A stretch of DNA of 64,000 bases, taken from assembly GCA_002011425.1 (NCBI GenBank), contig MTNJ01000034.1:6130-70129 (forward strand), written 5' to 3'. The notes under the pieces are model-generated. The model saw only the letters and a program-made list of their open reading frames with translations. It did no database searches and had not been told where the DNA came from. A program made the position numbers and the translations under genes. The DNA is from Candidatus Acetothermia bacterium JdFR-48. Its GTDB lineage: Bacteria; Bipolaricaulota; Bipolaricaulia; Bipolaricaulales; Bipolaricaulaceae. Position 1 is the stretch's first letter. The number at the start of each line of letters is the position of its first letter. Below, piece by piece: positions 36,437 through 45,520 of the stretch.

Positions 36437-39238
36437 TCACGCGTTCCGACCGCAGCAATGCTTGTACTTCTTCCCCGAGCCGCAGGGACAGGGATCGTTC
36501 CGCCCCACCTTCTTCCGAGCCTTCGCCACCGTGGCGGTCGCGACTCCCCTCGCCGGCCCGGTGGCGGCAGTCGAGGCCACGGGATGAGGTGTCACGGGCC
36601 GTGTGGCCTGGCCCCGTGCTCTCCCAGTGGGAACCGCTGGCGCCTCCCGGATCACGAGCCGCGGCGAGAGCAGGAAGCGCACCACCTGCTCCTCGGCCCG
36701 GAGGATCATCTCCTGGAAGAGGCGGTGGGCCTCGCGCTTGAACTCGATCAGGGGATCCCTTCCCCCGTAGGCTCGGAGGTGTATTCCCTCCCGCAGATCG
36801 TCGAGCTCCAAGAGGTGTTGGCGCCAGTTCTCATCGACCGTGCGCAAGATCACGAGCCGCGCCAGGGTCGGGAAGTGTGGCGCGAGCCGCTCCCGCTGGG
36901 ACTCGAGCTGCGCCCGCAGGAGCTCCCGTACACGCCCCACGAGGTCCTCGTAGTCGTCCACGCTCGCCAGCTCTTCGGGTGACGGCGGCGCGACGAGGAC
37001 CTGGGAGAGTTCCCGAGAGAGACCCTTTAGGTCCCACTCGCTGGGATCTGCATTCTTCGTAACGTGGCGGGAACAAGCGATCTCCGCGTACTCGGCGACT
37101 ATTTCCTCCAGATACTGGAAGAGCTCGGTGTTATCGGGCTCTTCACCCGGGCTTGGCAGCAGGAAGCGTTCCCGGATGGCGTAGATCGCCTCCCGCTGCT
37201 TGGCCATGATAGCGTCGTACTCCAGGAGGCGCTTTCGGATCTCAAAGTTCCGTTCTTCCACGCGCTTCTGAGCCCGGCGGATGGCGGAGGTGAGCAGCTC
37301 GTGTTCGATGGCCTCTCCCTCCTTCACCCCGAGCCTGTCCATGAGGTTCCCCAGGCGCTCTCCGCCGAAGATGCGCAGGAGGTCATCCTCCAGGGAGAGG
37401 AAGAATTGGGCTGAGCCAGGGTCTCCCTGGCGGCCGGCACGGCCGGCCAGCTGATCGTCGATCCGGCGTGCCTCATGGCGCTGGCAGCCGATGACGTGGA
37501 GCCCGCCCTCGTAGATCTGATCCCGCCACTCCTCCTCCCGGAACGGCCTCCCCGTCTCCTGGCACCACTTCTTTATCTGAGAGAGGGCCCAGCGGGCGTA
37601 TGGGGTGTGGGGCTCGACCTTCCGCACGATCTTCGCCCTCTCCTCCTCGGCACCCTTCCTGTATTCCTCGAGGAGCTCACGGTATCGCTCCGGCTCCTCG
37701 TTCGGATCGGCCTCTTGGCGGGCGCGGTACTCGGGGTTCCCGCCCAACAGGATGTCGGTCCCGCGGCCGGCCATGTTGGTGGCGATGGTGATGGCCCCGT
37801 AACGGCCGGCCTGGGCCACGATCATCGCCTCCTTCTCGTGGTACTTGGCGTTCAAGACCTGGTGAGGGAGACCCCGTTTCTTCAGGAGCTTCGAGAGGAA
37901 CTCGGAGTCCTCGATGGAAGTGGTACCGATCAGGACCGGGCGCCCCTCTCTATGGAGCCGTTCCACCTCTTTGGCCACGGCCTCGAACTTGGCCTTTCTG
38001 GTGCGGTAGATCACGTCGGGGAAGTGCTTGCGGATCAGGGGACGGTTGGTGGGGATTACTACCACGTCCAGGCCATAGATTTCCTTGAATTCCTGTTCCT
38101 CGGTCTTCGCCGTACCGGTCATCCCGGCGATCCCCTTGTAGAGCTTGAAGTAGTGCTGGAGCGTGATCTGGGCCAGGGTCTGATGTTCGCGGCGGATGGG
38201 GACTCCCTCCTTGGCTTCGATGGCCTGGTGAAGCCCGCCGGAGTAGCGGCGATCGGGCATAAGGCGGCCGGTGAACTCGTCCACGATGATGACCCGGCCT
38301 TCCTTGACGATGTAGTCGCGGTCACGCTTGAAGAAGACCCGTGCTCGGAGGGCCGTCTCCAGGTAATACCGGGCCATAGTGGCCCGGGGATCGGCAAGGT
38401 TGTCGAACTTCAATAGCTTCTCCGCCTTCTCTATCCCCTTATCGGTGAGCGCGAGGAGCTTGCGCTCCTCGTCCACGGTGAAGTCCTCCCCTTCCTTGAA
38501 CAGGCGCGCGATCTTGGCGAATTCGCGGTACATCCGGGCGGTGTCCTCGGTAGGGCCGGAGATGATGAGCGGAGTCCGTGCCTCGTCGATCAAGATGTAG
38601 TCGATCTCGTCGATGATGGCGTAGTCCAGCGGCCCCTGGACCTTCTGGTCACGCGAGAGCACCATGTGGTCCCGGAGGTAGTCGAACCCGAACTGAGCGT
38701 TCGTCCCGTACACGATGTCGCACTGGTACGCCTTCTTCCGCTCCTCGGTAGGGGTATCCTCCTGGAGGAGGCCCACGGTGAGGCCCAGGAACTCGTACAC
38801 TGGCCCCATCCAGTGGCGATCGCGTTTGGCGAGGTAGTCGTTCACGGTGACGATGTGGACCTTGCCCACGAGGGCGTTGAGGTAAGCGGGCATGGTGGCG
38901 ACGAGGGTCTTCCCCTCGCCCGTCTTCATCTCCGCGATCCGGCGTTGATGGAGGACGATCCCCCCCAGGACCTGGACGTCATAGGGATAGAGGCCGATAG
39001 TGCGTTTGGCCGTCTCCCGCACCACGGCGAACGCCTCGGGGAGGATGTCGTCCGTAGTCTCGCCGGCCGCGAGCCTCTCCCTGAAGCGCTCGGTCTGGGC
39101 CTGGAGGTCTCCGTCGGAGAGCTTCCGCGCCCACTCGGCGCGGGCGTTCACTTCCTTGAGGATCGGCATCAGGCGTTTCAGCTTCTGTTCGTTGCTCTGG
39201 CCGAGAAGAGTCTCGGCTATCTTCTTCAGCTTCAGCAT
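36437..39238 (-). CDS. secA: Preprotein translocase ATPase SecA
   Basis: A 933-residue SecA, the motor that pushes preproteins through SecYEG. Walker A is TGEGKT with Lys110; the DEAD-type box IIDEIDYILIDEART, the preprotein cross-linking domain and the GRGTDI motif follow in order. The C-terminal 35 residues carry the zinc motif DPCPCGSGKKYKHCC that binds SecB or ribosomes, after an Ala/Pro/Thr-rich linker. A strong promoter (39247-39275) ends eight bases before the ATG, so the mRNA is likely leaderless or nearly so. The large set of exported proteins in this window depends on this pathway. Confidence 0.98.
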   Translation of the reverse strand: MLKLKKIAETLLGQSNEQKLKRLMPILKEVNARAEWARKLSDGDLQAQTERFRERLAAGETTDDILPEAFAVVRETAKRTIGLYPYDVQVLGGIVLHQRRIAEMKTGEGKTLVATMPAYLNALVGKVHIVTVNDYLAKRDRHWMGPVYEFLGLTVGLLQEDTPTEERKKAYQCDIVYGTNAQFGFDYLRDHMVLSRDQKVQGPLDYAIIDEIDYILIDEARTPLIISGPTEDTARMYREFAKIARLFKEGEDFTVDEERKLLALTDKGIEKAEKLLKFDNLADPRATMARYYLETALRARVFFKRDRDYIVKEGRVIIVDEFTGRLMPDRRYSGGLHQAIEAKEGVPIRREHQTLAQITLQHYFKLYKGIAGMTGTAKTEEQEFKEIYGLDVVVIPTNRPLIRKHFPDVIYRTRKAKFEAVAKEVERLHREGRPVLIGTTSIEDSEFLSKLLKKRGLPHQVLNAKYHEKEAMIVAQAGRYGAITIATNMAGRGTDILLGGNPEYRARQEADPNEEPERYRELLEEYRKGAEEERAKIVRKVEPHTPYARWALSQIKKWCQETGRPFREEEWRDQIYEGGLHVIGCQRHEARRIDDQLAGRAGRQGDPGSAQFFLSLEDDLLRIFGGERLGNLMDRLGVKEGEAIEHELLTSAIRRAQKRVEERNFEIRKRLLEYDAIMAKQREAIYAIRERFLLPSPGEEPDNTELFQYLEEIVAEYAEIACSRHVTKNADPSEWDLKGLSRELSQVLVAPPSPEELASVDDYEDLVGRVRELLRAQLESQRERLAPHFPTLARLVILRTVDENWRQHLLELDDLREGIHLRAYGGRDPLIEFKREAHRLFQEMILRAEEQVVRFLLSPRLVIREAPAVPTGRARGQATRPVTPHPVASTAATGPARGVATATVAKARKKVGRNDPCPCGSGKKYKHCCGRNA

Positions 39239-39246
39239 ACGGGTTC

Positions 39247-39275
39247 ACTCTAAATCCGGGCTCGGAACCTTTCAA
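39247..39275 (-). promoter_or_regulatory. Promoter of secA immediately upstream of its start codon
   Basis: On the minus strand, TTGAAA (39275-39270) and TAGAGT (39252-39247) have a 17-base spacer. Only eight bases separate the -10 element from the secA ATG, and no Shine-Dalgarno sequence is present, so transcription should start at or within a few bases of the start codon. Confidence 0.65.
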
Positions 39276-39315
39276 GGGAAGATCCCGGAGGCCCCCGGAG
39301 AACTTCATCCTCCCT

Positions 39316-40122
39316 TCATAAACCTAACGAGTCGCGGCGCAATTTGGTGGCCCACCTCCACGTGAGCTCCGCGGGGATGCCTTGCCGGGAGAAGAGCTCG
39401 ACAAGCTCCCGGGCCAAATCCACGAAGAACTCGTCCTCGAGGGCATATTCCAACCCATAAGTGCGGTATAGGTCACGCACACGCCAGGGATAGTTCATCC
39501 GGTCGATGATCACCCGGTCCACAGCTCCGGCGAGCATTTCGACGAGCATCTCAGGGAGCATGGGCAGAAGCGGTCCCACGAATGCGTAGGTCCTGAGGCC
39601 AGCACGCTTGAGTTCCCTCAGGGCCCTTATCCGAAGGGAGATCGCCGGGGCCCGCGGCTCGAAGATCTCCCGGATCTTCTCCGAATCCGTGGTGACCGTG
39701 AACCCCACCTCGGCGCCGAGTTCCCGGAGCAATTCCGCGTCCCGCAGTACGAGGGGAGACTTCGTCAAGATGCGGATCTCGAACCGCTCCGCCGCGGGAT
39801 ATCCATCGAGAAAAGCCTCGAGGATGTGGCGGGTCAACTGGAGCTCTCGCTCCACGGGCTGGTACGGGTCGGTGGAGATCCCGATCACGACCTTACCCGG
39901 TTGGGCTCGGCGGAGTTCCCGTTGCAGAAGCTCCGCCGCGTTGATCTTGGCCTCCACGAACTCTCCCCAGGGCATTCCCCTCGTCCGGATATGGGGCATC
40001 CGGGCGACGTAACAATAGCGACACCCGTGGACGCAGCCCACGTAGGGGTTGAGGGAGTAGTCGACCCCCGGGATCTTGGAGGGGGTGAGGATGCTCTTCG
40101 CCGCCACCGGTGTTACACGCAT
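39316..40122 (-). CDS. SPL-like radical SAM protein
   Basis: A 268-residue radical SAM enzyme of the spore photoproduct lyase-like group. The cluster-binding Cys30, Cys34 and Cys37 are in GCVHGCRYCYV (C-x3-C-x2-C), close to the N-terminus. IGISTDPYQPVERE and LTKSPLVLRD are typical of this group. True SplB repairs DNA in spores, but similar proteins are widespread and mostly of unknown substrate, so only the class is claimed. It is divergent from the TlpA-like gene. Confidence 0.9.
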   Translation of the reverse strand: MRVTPVAAKSILTPSKIPGVDYSLNPYVGCVHGCRYCYVARMPHIRTRGMPWGEFVEAKINAAELLQRELRRAQPGKVVIGISTDPYQPVERELQLTRHILEAFLDGYPAAERFEIRILTKSPLVLRDAELLRELGAEVGFTVTTDSEKIREIFEPRAPAISLRIRALRELKRAGLRTYAFVGPLLPMLPEMLVEMLAGAVDRVIIDRMNYPWRVRDLYRTYGLEYALEDEFFVDLARELVELFSRQGIPAELTWRWATKLRRDSLGL

Positions 40123-40151
40123 CGCCTCATGATAATGGATGGCCCATGGAC

Positions 40152-40180
40152 TTGGCGGATGTTCCCGGGTCTCCTAAAGT
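40152..40180 (+). promoter_or_regulatory. Promoter next to the start of the TlpA-like gene
   Basis: TTGGCG (40152-40157) and TAAAGT (40175-40180) with a 17-base spacer. Nine bases separate the -10 element from ATG 40190 and there is no Shine-Dalgarno sequence, which points to a leaderless mRNA. Confidence 0.5.
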
Positions 40181-40189
40181 TTTCCCGAG

Positions 40190-40714
40190 ATGAGCTGGGG
40201 GAGCATCGCCATCCTGATATTGGTTATCGTCTTGGCAGGGATCATCCTCACCTCACCCCCGGAGGAGATCCCGGGGGCCGGAAGGTTCGCGATTGTGGGG
40301 GAGCGTGCGCCCGAGTTCACCCTGGCGGGGACGGAGGGCACATGGAGCTTACGCGACCATCTGGGAAAGCCCCTCATCATCGCCTTCTGGACTACCTGGT
40401 GCGACGCCTGCAGGGGGGATCTCGATATCTTGGAGGAATTTCACGTCCACTACGGCGACCGATTCGAGGTGGTGAGCGTGTGTCCCGAGTACTGGTCCCG
40501 CGTGCCGGACGTCCTCCGGGAACACCCCGTGGACTTCCCAGTCCTCTACGATCCCGGGGAGCGGGTCACACGGGAATACGAGCGTCTGGACCACATGCGG
40601 TACCCGTTCACGGTGTTCGTGGACGGGGAGGGCCGGGTCAGCTGCGTCTGGGCCTACGCCCTCCGCGACCTGGGACAGCTTTTGAAACTTGTCAGCAGGT
40701 GTGGTTTGATGTGA
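40190..40714 (+). CDS. Membrane-anchored TlpA/ResA-like thioredoxin
   Basis: A 174-residue thiol-disulfide protein with an N-terminal membrane anchor (IAILILVIVLAGIIL) and an extracytoplasmic thioredoxin fold. The active site is WCDAC (Cys71/Cys74) after GERAPEFTLAG, the AhpC/TSA-Redoxin start. Such proteins reduce disulfides outside the membrane, for example in cytochrome c assembly. In this genome it might also act on the cysteine-rich envelope proteins; that is only inference. It converges with ridA. Confidence 0.9.
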   Translation: MSWGSIAILILVIVLAGIILTSPPEEIPGAGRFAIVGERAPEFTLAGTEGTWSLRDHLGKPLIIAFWTTWCDACRGDLDILEEFHVHYGDRFEVVSVCPEYWSRVPDVLREHPVDFPVLYDPGERVTREYERLDHMRYPFTVFVDGEGRVSCVWAYALRDLGQLLKLVSRCGLM

Positions 40715-40718
40715 CGGC

Positions 40719-41114
40719 TTATTTGTCCAAAGAGGGGGCTCCCCCCAGGTAGGCCACGGCCTCGATCTCCACCCGGGCACCCTTGGGGAGCTCCTTGACC
40801 GCCACGCAGGCCCGGGCCGGGGGCTCGAGGTCGAAGTAGCTTCCGTAGACTTCGTTCACCGCGGCGAAGTCGCTCATGTCCACCAGGTAGATCGTCACCT
40901 TGACGAGGTCCGTGAGGCTCGCCCCGGCGGCGGCCAGGACCCGTTTCAGGTTCTCCAAGGCCTGGCGCGCCTGGTCCTCGATTCCCCCAGCGACGAGTTC
41001 CCCTTCAGGGTCGATGGGGATCTGCCCCGAGACGAACAGGAAATCCCCCGCGCGGATCGCGGGGGAATAAGGTCCAGCGGTAGAGATGTCGGATCCGGTG
41101 ATCGCTTTCCTCAT
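40719..41114 (-). CDS. ridA: RidA family enamine/imine deaminase
   Basis: A 131-residue RidA (YjgF/YER057c) protein of normal length. Conserved parts are [19 protein letters not shown], the [12 protein letters not shown] strand and the active-site Arg in [21 protein letters not shown]. It hydrolyses reactive 2-aminoacrylate and related imines made by PLP enzymes. It starts one base after the rplQ stop and closes the ribosomal gene run, an unusual place for this gene. Confidence 0.95.
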   Translation of the reverse strand: MRKAITGSDISTAGPYSPAIRAGDFLFVSGQIPIDPEGELVAGGIEDQARQALENLKRVLAAAGASLTDLVKVTIYLVDMSDFAAVNEVYGSYFDLEPPARACVAVKELPKGARVEIEAVAYLGGAPSLDK

Positions 41115-41115
41115 C

Positions 41116-41466
41116 TCAGGTCCACATCAACCGAGCGGTCTCCGCCCCGTCCCCGTGGCGAGGACCCATCTTCAGGACCCGGGTATAGCCGCCCGGACGG
41201 TCCTTGTAGCGCGGCCCGATTTCCTCAAACAGCTTCGTTGTGGCCTCCTTGTCCTGGAGCACGGCGAACGCCATGCGCCGTGCCGCTTGGTCTCCCCGCT
41301 TGGCCCAGGTGACGAGCCGCTCCACCAACTGCTGGGTGGCCTTCGCCCGGGCCGGGGTGGTATCGACCTTTCCGTGGATGATCAGGGCCTTGGCTTGATT
41401 TTTGAGCACCGCCTCGCGGCGGGACTTCTCCATGGAGAGCTTTTTCACCTTACGCCGGTGCCGCAT
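41116..41466 (-). CDS. rplQ: 50S ribosomal protein L17
   Basis: A 116-residue L17, which sits near the exit tunnel of the large subunit. The start [19 protein letters not shown] corresponds to the usual MRHRK...LGR opening, and [18 protein letters not shown] to the conserved C-terminus. It overlaps rpoA by 17 bases, which suggests translational coupling. Confidence 0.96.
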   Translation of the reverse strand: MRHRRKVKKLSMEKSRREAVLKNQAKALIIHGKVDTTPARAKATQQLVERLVTWAKRGDQAARRMAFAVLQDKEATTKLFEEIGPRYKDRPGGYTRVLKMGPRHGDGAETARLMWT

Positions 41467-42400
41467 CTTGGGCCTCCTTCTCGGAGCGGAGTCGGTAGCC
41501 CATCTCCTTTAACTTCTCCTCCACCTTCTCCAGGGTCTTCTCGCCGAAGCCGTGGATATCGAGGAGTTCCTCCTTAGTGCGGGAGAGGAGGTCCTTGAGG
41601 GTGATGACCCCCGCCTCCTTGAGGAGGTTGCAGGCCCGGGCTTCGAACCCAAGCTCGGTGAGGGGCTTCTCCAGCTCCTCGGGAAGCTCCTCCCCGGGCG
41701 CTTCCTCCACAGCCTCTTCCACCGTGCCCTGAGAGAGGCGGGCGAGGTGCTCTTGGAAGATGGACACCGCTTCCTCCAGTGCTTCCTTTGGGGTGACCGA
41801 ACCGTTCGTCCAGATCTCTAATATCAGACGTTCATAGCCGGATCTCCCGCCGACACGCGTCTCCTCCACCTGAAAGTTCACCTTCTCGATGGGGGAGAAA
41901 TCGGAGTCAATGGGAATCAAGGTGACCGGGGCATCTTCGCGCTTGTTATCGTCGGCCGAGCGGAAGCCACGGCCCACTTCCACCTCCATCTCCACCTCGA
42001 GCTGCCCGTCCTCGTTCAGGGTGGCGATGTAGTGGTCGGGGTTCACGATCTCAACGCCGTTGGGGGCCTCGATGTCCTTGGCGCGGACCTCCCCCGGTCC
42101 CTGCACGTTCAGGTAAAGCCGACGAAGCTCGTCCCCGTCCACGCGAATGGCGAGGCCCCGGATGTTGAGGATGATATTGAGGAGATCCTCCCGGACTCCC
42201 TCGATAGTGTCGTATTCATGATATTTGCCGGCGAACGAGACCCGGACCACGGCGGCGCCGGGGATGGAGGAGAGAAGGATCCTCCGGAGGGAATTCCCCA
42301 ACGTGGTGGCGTAACCCCGTTCCAGAGGCTCCACCACCAGGCGCCCGTAGCGGTCGTCGTGCTCCTCCCAGGCGATCTTCTCCGGATAGATGAACTCCAT
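41450..42400 (-). CDS. rpoA: RNA polymerase alpha subunit
   Basis: A 316-residue alpha subunit. The N-terminal assembly domain contains EPLERGYATTLGNSLRRILLSSIPG; a flexible acidic linker (residues about 225-245) leads to the C-terminal domain with ELGFEARACNLLKEAGVITLKDLL, which contacts UP elements and activators. Three in-frame starts are adjacent (GTG 42406, ATG 42403, ATG 42400); the last has GAGG at five-base spacing. The gene follows rpsD without a gap, as in the standard alpha operon. Confidence 0.97.
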   Translation of the reverse strand: MEFIYPEKIAWEEHDDRYGRLVVEPLERGYATTLGNSLRRILLSSIPGAAVVRVSFAGKYHEYDTIEGVREDLLNIILNIRGLAIRVDGDELRRLYLNVQGPGEVRAKDIEAPNGVEIVNPDHYIATLNEDGQLEVEMEVEVGRGFRSADDNKREDAPVTLIPIDSDFSPIEKVNFQVEETRVGGRSGYERLILEIWTNGSVTPKEALEEAVSIFQEHLARLSQGTVEEAVEEAPGEELPEELEKPLTELGFEARACNLLKEAGVITLKDLLSRTKEELLDIHGFGEKTLEKVEEKLKEMGYRLRSEKEAQDAAPA

Positions 42401-42402
42401 CA

Positions 42403-43026
42403 TCACCTCGAATAGAACTCCACGATCAGGTTCGTATCGACGGACTTGTCGAGGTCCTCCTCACCGGGCTCGGAATTCACCTGGATCCTCAAGTTCTCGA
42501 GATCCAGGCTGAGCCAGCTCGGGACGTTACGCTTCTCCGCCGCTTCCTTGATGAGCTCGCGGAGCTTGTCCTTGGACTGGGGCTTCACCTCGATCACGTC
42601 CCCGGGCTCCACACGGTAGGAGGGGATGTCGGTGACACGCCCGTTCACGAGGAAGTGACCGTGGGAGACGAGCTGCCGCGCCTGGGCCCGGGAATCAGCG
42701 AAGCCCGCGCGGTACACCACGTTGTCGAGTCTCTCCTCGAGGATCTTGAGGAGTGCCGTGCCGGTCCGCCCTTTCACCTTCTGAGCCTCTTCCACGTAAC
42801 GGCGGAACTGTTCCTCCCGAACGCCATAGATCCGCTTCAACTTCTGCTTCTCCCGCAGACGGATGGCGTACCCGGTGAGGCGGCGGCGATAACGGCCATG
42901 CTGTCCCGGCGGGTAGGACCGCCGGTTCATGGCACACTTATCGGAATAACACCGATCCCCCTTGAGGAAGAGTTTCGTCCCTTCCCTGCGGCAGAGCTTG
43001 CATCTGGGTCCCGTGTACCTACCCAT
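42403..43026 (-). CDS. rpsD: 30S ribosomal protein S4
   Basis: A 207-residue S4, an early 16S rRNA binder and in many bacteria the repressor of this operon. The N-terminus keeps the zinc-binding cysteines (CKLCRREG and DRCYSDKC), so it is the C+ form. The S4 RNA-binding domain contains [20 protein letters not shown]. It lies 13 bases after rpsK. Confidence 0.97.
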   Translation of the reverse strand: MGRYTGPRCKLCRREGTKLFLKGDRCYSDKCAMNRRSYPPGQHGRYRRRLTGYAIRLREKQKLKRIYGVREEQFRRYVEEAQKVKGRTGTALLKILEERLDNVVYRAGFADSRAQARQLVSHGHFLVNGRVTDIPSYRVEPGDVIEVKPQSKDKLRELIKEAAEKRNVPSWLSLDLENLRIQVNSEPGEEDLDKSVDTNLIVEFYSR

Positions 43027-43039
43027 ATCCCTTTCCTCC

Positions 43040-43396
43040 CTAGCTATGGGGCGTGGGGGTCACGTTCTTGACCTCTTCCACCTGGATCCCCGCGGATTTC
43101 AACGTCTGAATCACGGCCTGCCGCCCGGGGCCGGCCCCGTTCACGGTCACGATCACTGATTTTATTCCAAATTCCTTCATCTCCTTGACCAAGGCCTGGC
43201 AGGCGACCTGGGCCGCGTAGGGCGTGCCCTTACGCGAGCCGGAGAAACCCACCGTTCCCGGGGATTTCCAGGTGACCACGTTCCCATCCAAGTCCGTAAG
43301 CGTCAGGATCGTGTTGTTAAAGGTGGAGTGAATATGTACCCGTGCCCTTTCGAGCTTTATTGACTTTTTCTTGCGCCGTGTGGCTCGTCTCGCCAT
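43040..43396 (-). CDS. rpsK: 30S ribosomal protein S11
   Basis: A 118-residue S11 of the platform. The segments [22 protein letters not shown]-like [14 protein letters not shown] and [15 protein letters not shown] are conserved. It is two bases downstream of rpsM. The C-terminus VTPTPHS is a little shorter than the usual PHNGCRPPKRRRV tail, which is missing here. Confidence 0.96.
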   Translation of the reverse strand: MARRATRRKKKSIKLERARVHIHSTFNNTILTLTDLDGNVVTWKSPGTVGFSGSRKGTPYAAQVACQALVKEMKEFGIKSVIVTVNGAGPGRQAVIQTLKSAGIQVEEVKNVTPTPHS

Positions 43397-43398
43397 GG

Positions 43399-43770
<372 letters not shown>

Positions 43771-43782
43771 CGGTCCTCCTCC

Positions 43783-43896
43783 TCATTTTTGCCTCTGCTT
43801 GTGCTTGGGGTTCACACAGATGACCCACAGCCGTCCGTGGCGGCGGACCACCCTACACTTCTCACATCTCGGCTTTACGGAGCTCCGTACCTTCAT
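43783..43896 (-). CDS. rpmJ: 50S ribosomal protein L36
   Basis: A 37-residue L36 of the zinc-binding type. It starts [17 protein letters not shown] and keeps the four ligands Cys11, Cys14, Cys27 and His32 (ICVNPKH). It lies six bases after infA and 12 bases before rpsM, the usual position. Confidence 0.95.
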   Translation of the reverse strand: MKVRSSVKPRCEKCRVVRRHGRLWVICVNPKHKQRQK

Positions 43897-43902
43897 GTCC
43901 TG

Positions 43903-44121
43903 TCACCCCTCGCGGTAGACGATTCTGCCACGGTTCAAGTCATAAGGAGTAAACTCCACCACAACCCTGTCCCCTACCACGACCTTGATGAAGTGTTTGC
44001 GCATCTTTCCCGAGATCACACATAACGCTACATGTCCATTATCGAGACGCACTCGAAACATGGAATCCGGCAACGCCTCGATTACTTCGCCGCGCATGCG
44101 GATAAGGTCTTTCTTCGGCAA
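43903..44121 (-). CDS. infA: Translation initiation factor IF-1
   Basis: A 72-residue S1-type OB-fold factor that blocks the A site during initiation. Conserved parts are [20 protein letters not shown] and [19 protein letters not shown] 44121 is the start: it has GGAGGA four bases upstream and gives the normal length and N-terminus ([10 protein letters not shown]). An earlier in-frame codon at 44139 would add six residues. It overlaps the end of map by 40 bases. Confidence 0.94.
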   Translation of the reverse strand: MPKKDLIRMRGEVIEALPDSMFRVRLDNGHVALCVISGKMRKHFIKVVVGDRVVVEFTPYDLNRGRIVYREG

Positions 44122-44900
44122 AACTCCTCCCAAATCCAACCCGTCAGGACCCGTGGTCCTTCTGAGGTGATGGCCACCATCTCCTCATAATGTACCGCTA
44201 GGCTCCCCGACCGTGTGACCGCAGTCCAGCCGTCCTCTTTAGTCCGCAGGGGAAGGTCATCCCCTTTAACCATGGGTTCAATGCACAGGACCATCCCCGC
44301 CCGAAGAACCGGTCCCCGACCCGGGGGGCCGAAGTTCAACACCTTCGGATCTTCGTGGAGTTCCCGGCCGATGCCGTGGCCGGTGTATTCCTTGACCACG
44401 TGATAGCCCGCCTCGCGGACCAGCGAATTTATGGTATGGGACAAATCCGAGAGACGGCGCCCAATGGTAGCAAGTCCAATTGCTCTCTTCAAGGCCTCGC
44501 GCCCGACCTCCATCATCCGCGCGGCCTCTGGAGAAATTTCCCCGATCCCCAGGGTAATGGCCGCGTCCGCATAATAGCCCTTACGCACGAATCCGAGGTC
44601 TAAGGAGAGGACATCACCCTCCTGGAGGACCCGCCCCTCGGAGGGGATACCATGGACCACCTCCTCGTTCAGGGAGGCACACAGCACCGCGGGGTAAGGG
44701 ACTTTGTGGAGCTCGTCAACATAGCCCTTGAAGGCCGATCTGGCCCCGGCCTCACGGATCCTCTTCGCCGCCAGGCGTTCCAACGCCGCAGTGGTCGTTC
44801 CGGGGACAGCTTTCAGTGCGAGTTCAACCAGGATCTCGCGGAGGATACCGGCGTTCTCGGCCATGAGCTCGATCTCTTTCTCGGTCTTGAGGACGATCAT
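44082..44900 (-). CDS. map: Methionine aminopeptidase, type I
   Basis: A 272-residue enzyme that removes initiator methionine. The pita-bread fold has the metal ligands in [18 protein letters not shown] (two Asp), [11 protein letters not shown] (His), CIEPMV (Glu) and the last Glu in HYEEMVAI. The tail after GPRVLTG is about 20 residues longer than in many relatives and is encoded in the part that overlaps infA. It overlaps adk by four bases. Confidence 0.96.
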   Translation of the reverse strand: MIVLKTEKEIELMAENAGILREILVELALKAVPGTTTAALERLAAKRIREAGARSAFKGYVDELHKVPYPAVLCASLNEEVVHGIPSEGRVLQEGDVLSLDLGFVRKGYYADAAITLGIGEISPEAARMMEVGREALKRAIGLATIGRRLSDLSHTINSLVREAGYHVVKEYTGHGIGRELHEDPKVLNFGPPGRGPVLRAGMVLCIEPMVKGDDLPLRTKEDGWTAVTRSGSLAVHYEEMVAITSEGPRVLTGWIWEEFCRRKTLSACAAK

Positions 44901-45520
44901 CCCCGCAGCACCTCCGCCACTTTCCGGAATATCTCATCGGGGGAGAGGGAGGCGTCCACGCGCCTGAGAAGCCCTTTCTTCTCATAGTAACCAACGAGGG
45001 GCGCCGACTGCTCGAGGTAGACCCGGAAGCGGTTCCTGATCACCTCTTCTCTGTCGTCGGGGCGCTGGTAAAGTTCACCGCCACAGCGGTCACACTTCCC
45101 CGGGACCCCGGGGGGCTGAGTGAGGAGGTTGTAGTTGGCGCCGCACTGTTTGCACACGCGGCGGGCCGAGAGCCGGCGCACTACCTCCTCCTCGGGGAGG
45201 TCGAGGTAGACCACGAGGTGCACGGGGAGGATCCTCTCCAATCCCTCCGCCTGGGCGATGGTGCGGGGAAAGCCGTCGAATAGGAACCCATCGGTCTCCC
45301 CATCCACCCGCTCCTGGACCATTCCCAGGATCACCTCGTCCGGGACGAGCTCCCCTCGATCCATGTAGTCCTCGGCGAGCTTGCCGAGCTTCGAGCCTCT
45401 CGCGACCTCCTCCCTGAGGATGTCCCCGGTAGAGAGATGCACGAGCCCGAATTCTTCCACGAGGCGCGCCGCGAGGGTCCCCTTTCCGGCTCCAGGGGGG
45501 CCGAGTAGGACCAGGTTCAC
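44897..45520 (-). CDS. adk: Adenylate kinase
   Basis: A 207-residue adenylate kinase that interconverts AMP, ATP and ADP. The P-loop GPPGAGKGT is at residues 7-15, and FDGFPRTIAQAEGL holds the AMP-binding part. The LID has a zinc-type four-cysteine cluster (CKQCGANYN ... GKCDRCGG). It overlaps secY and map by four bases each, as in many secY-adk-map-infA clusters. Confidence 0.97.
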   Translation of the reverse strand: MNLVLLGPPGAGKGTLAARLVEEFGLVHLSTGDILREEVARGSKLGKLAEDYMDRGELVPDEVILGMVQERVDGETDGFLFDGFPRTIAQAEGLERILPVHLVVYLDLPEEEVVRRLSARRVCKQCGANYNLLTQPPGVPGKCDRCGGELYQRPDDREEVIRNRFRVYLEQSAPLVGYYEKKGLLRRVDASLSPDEIFRKVAEVLRG

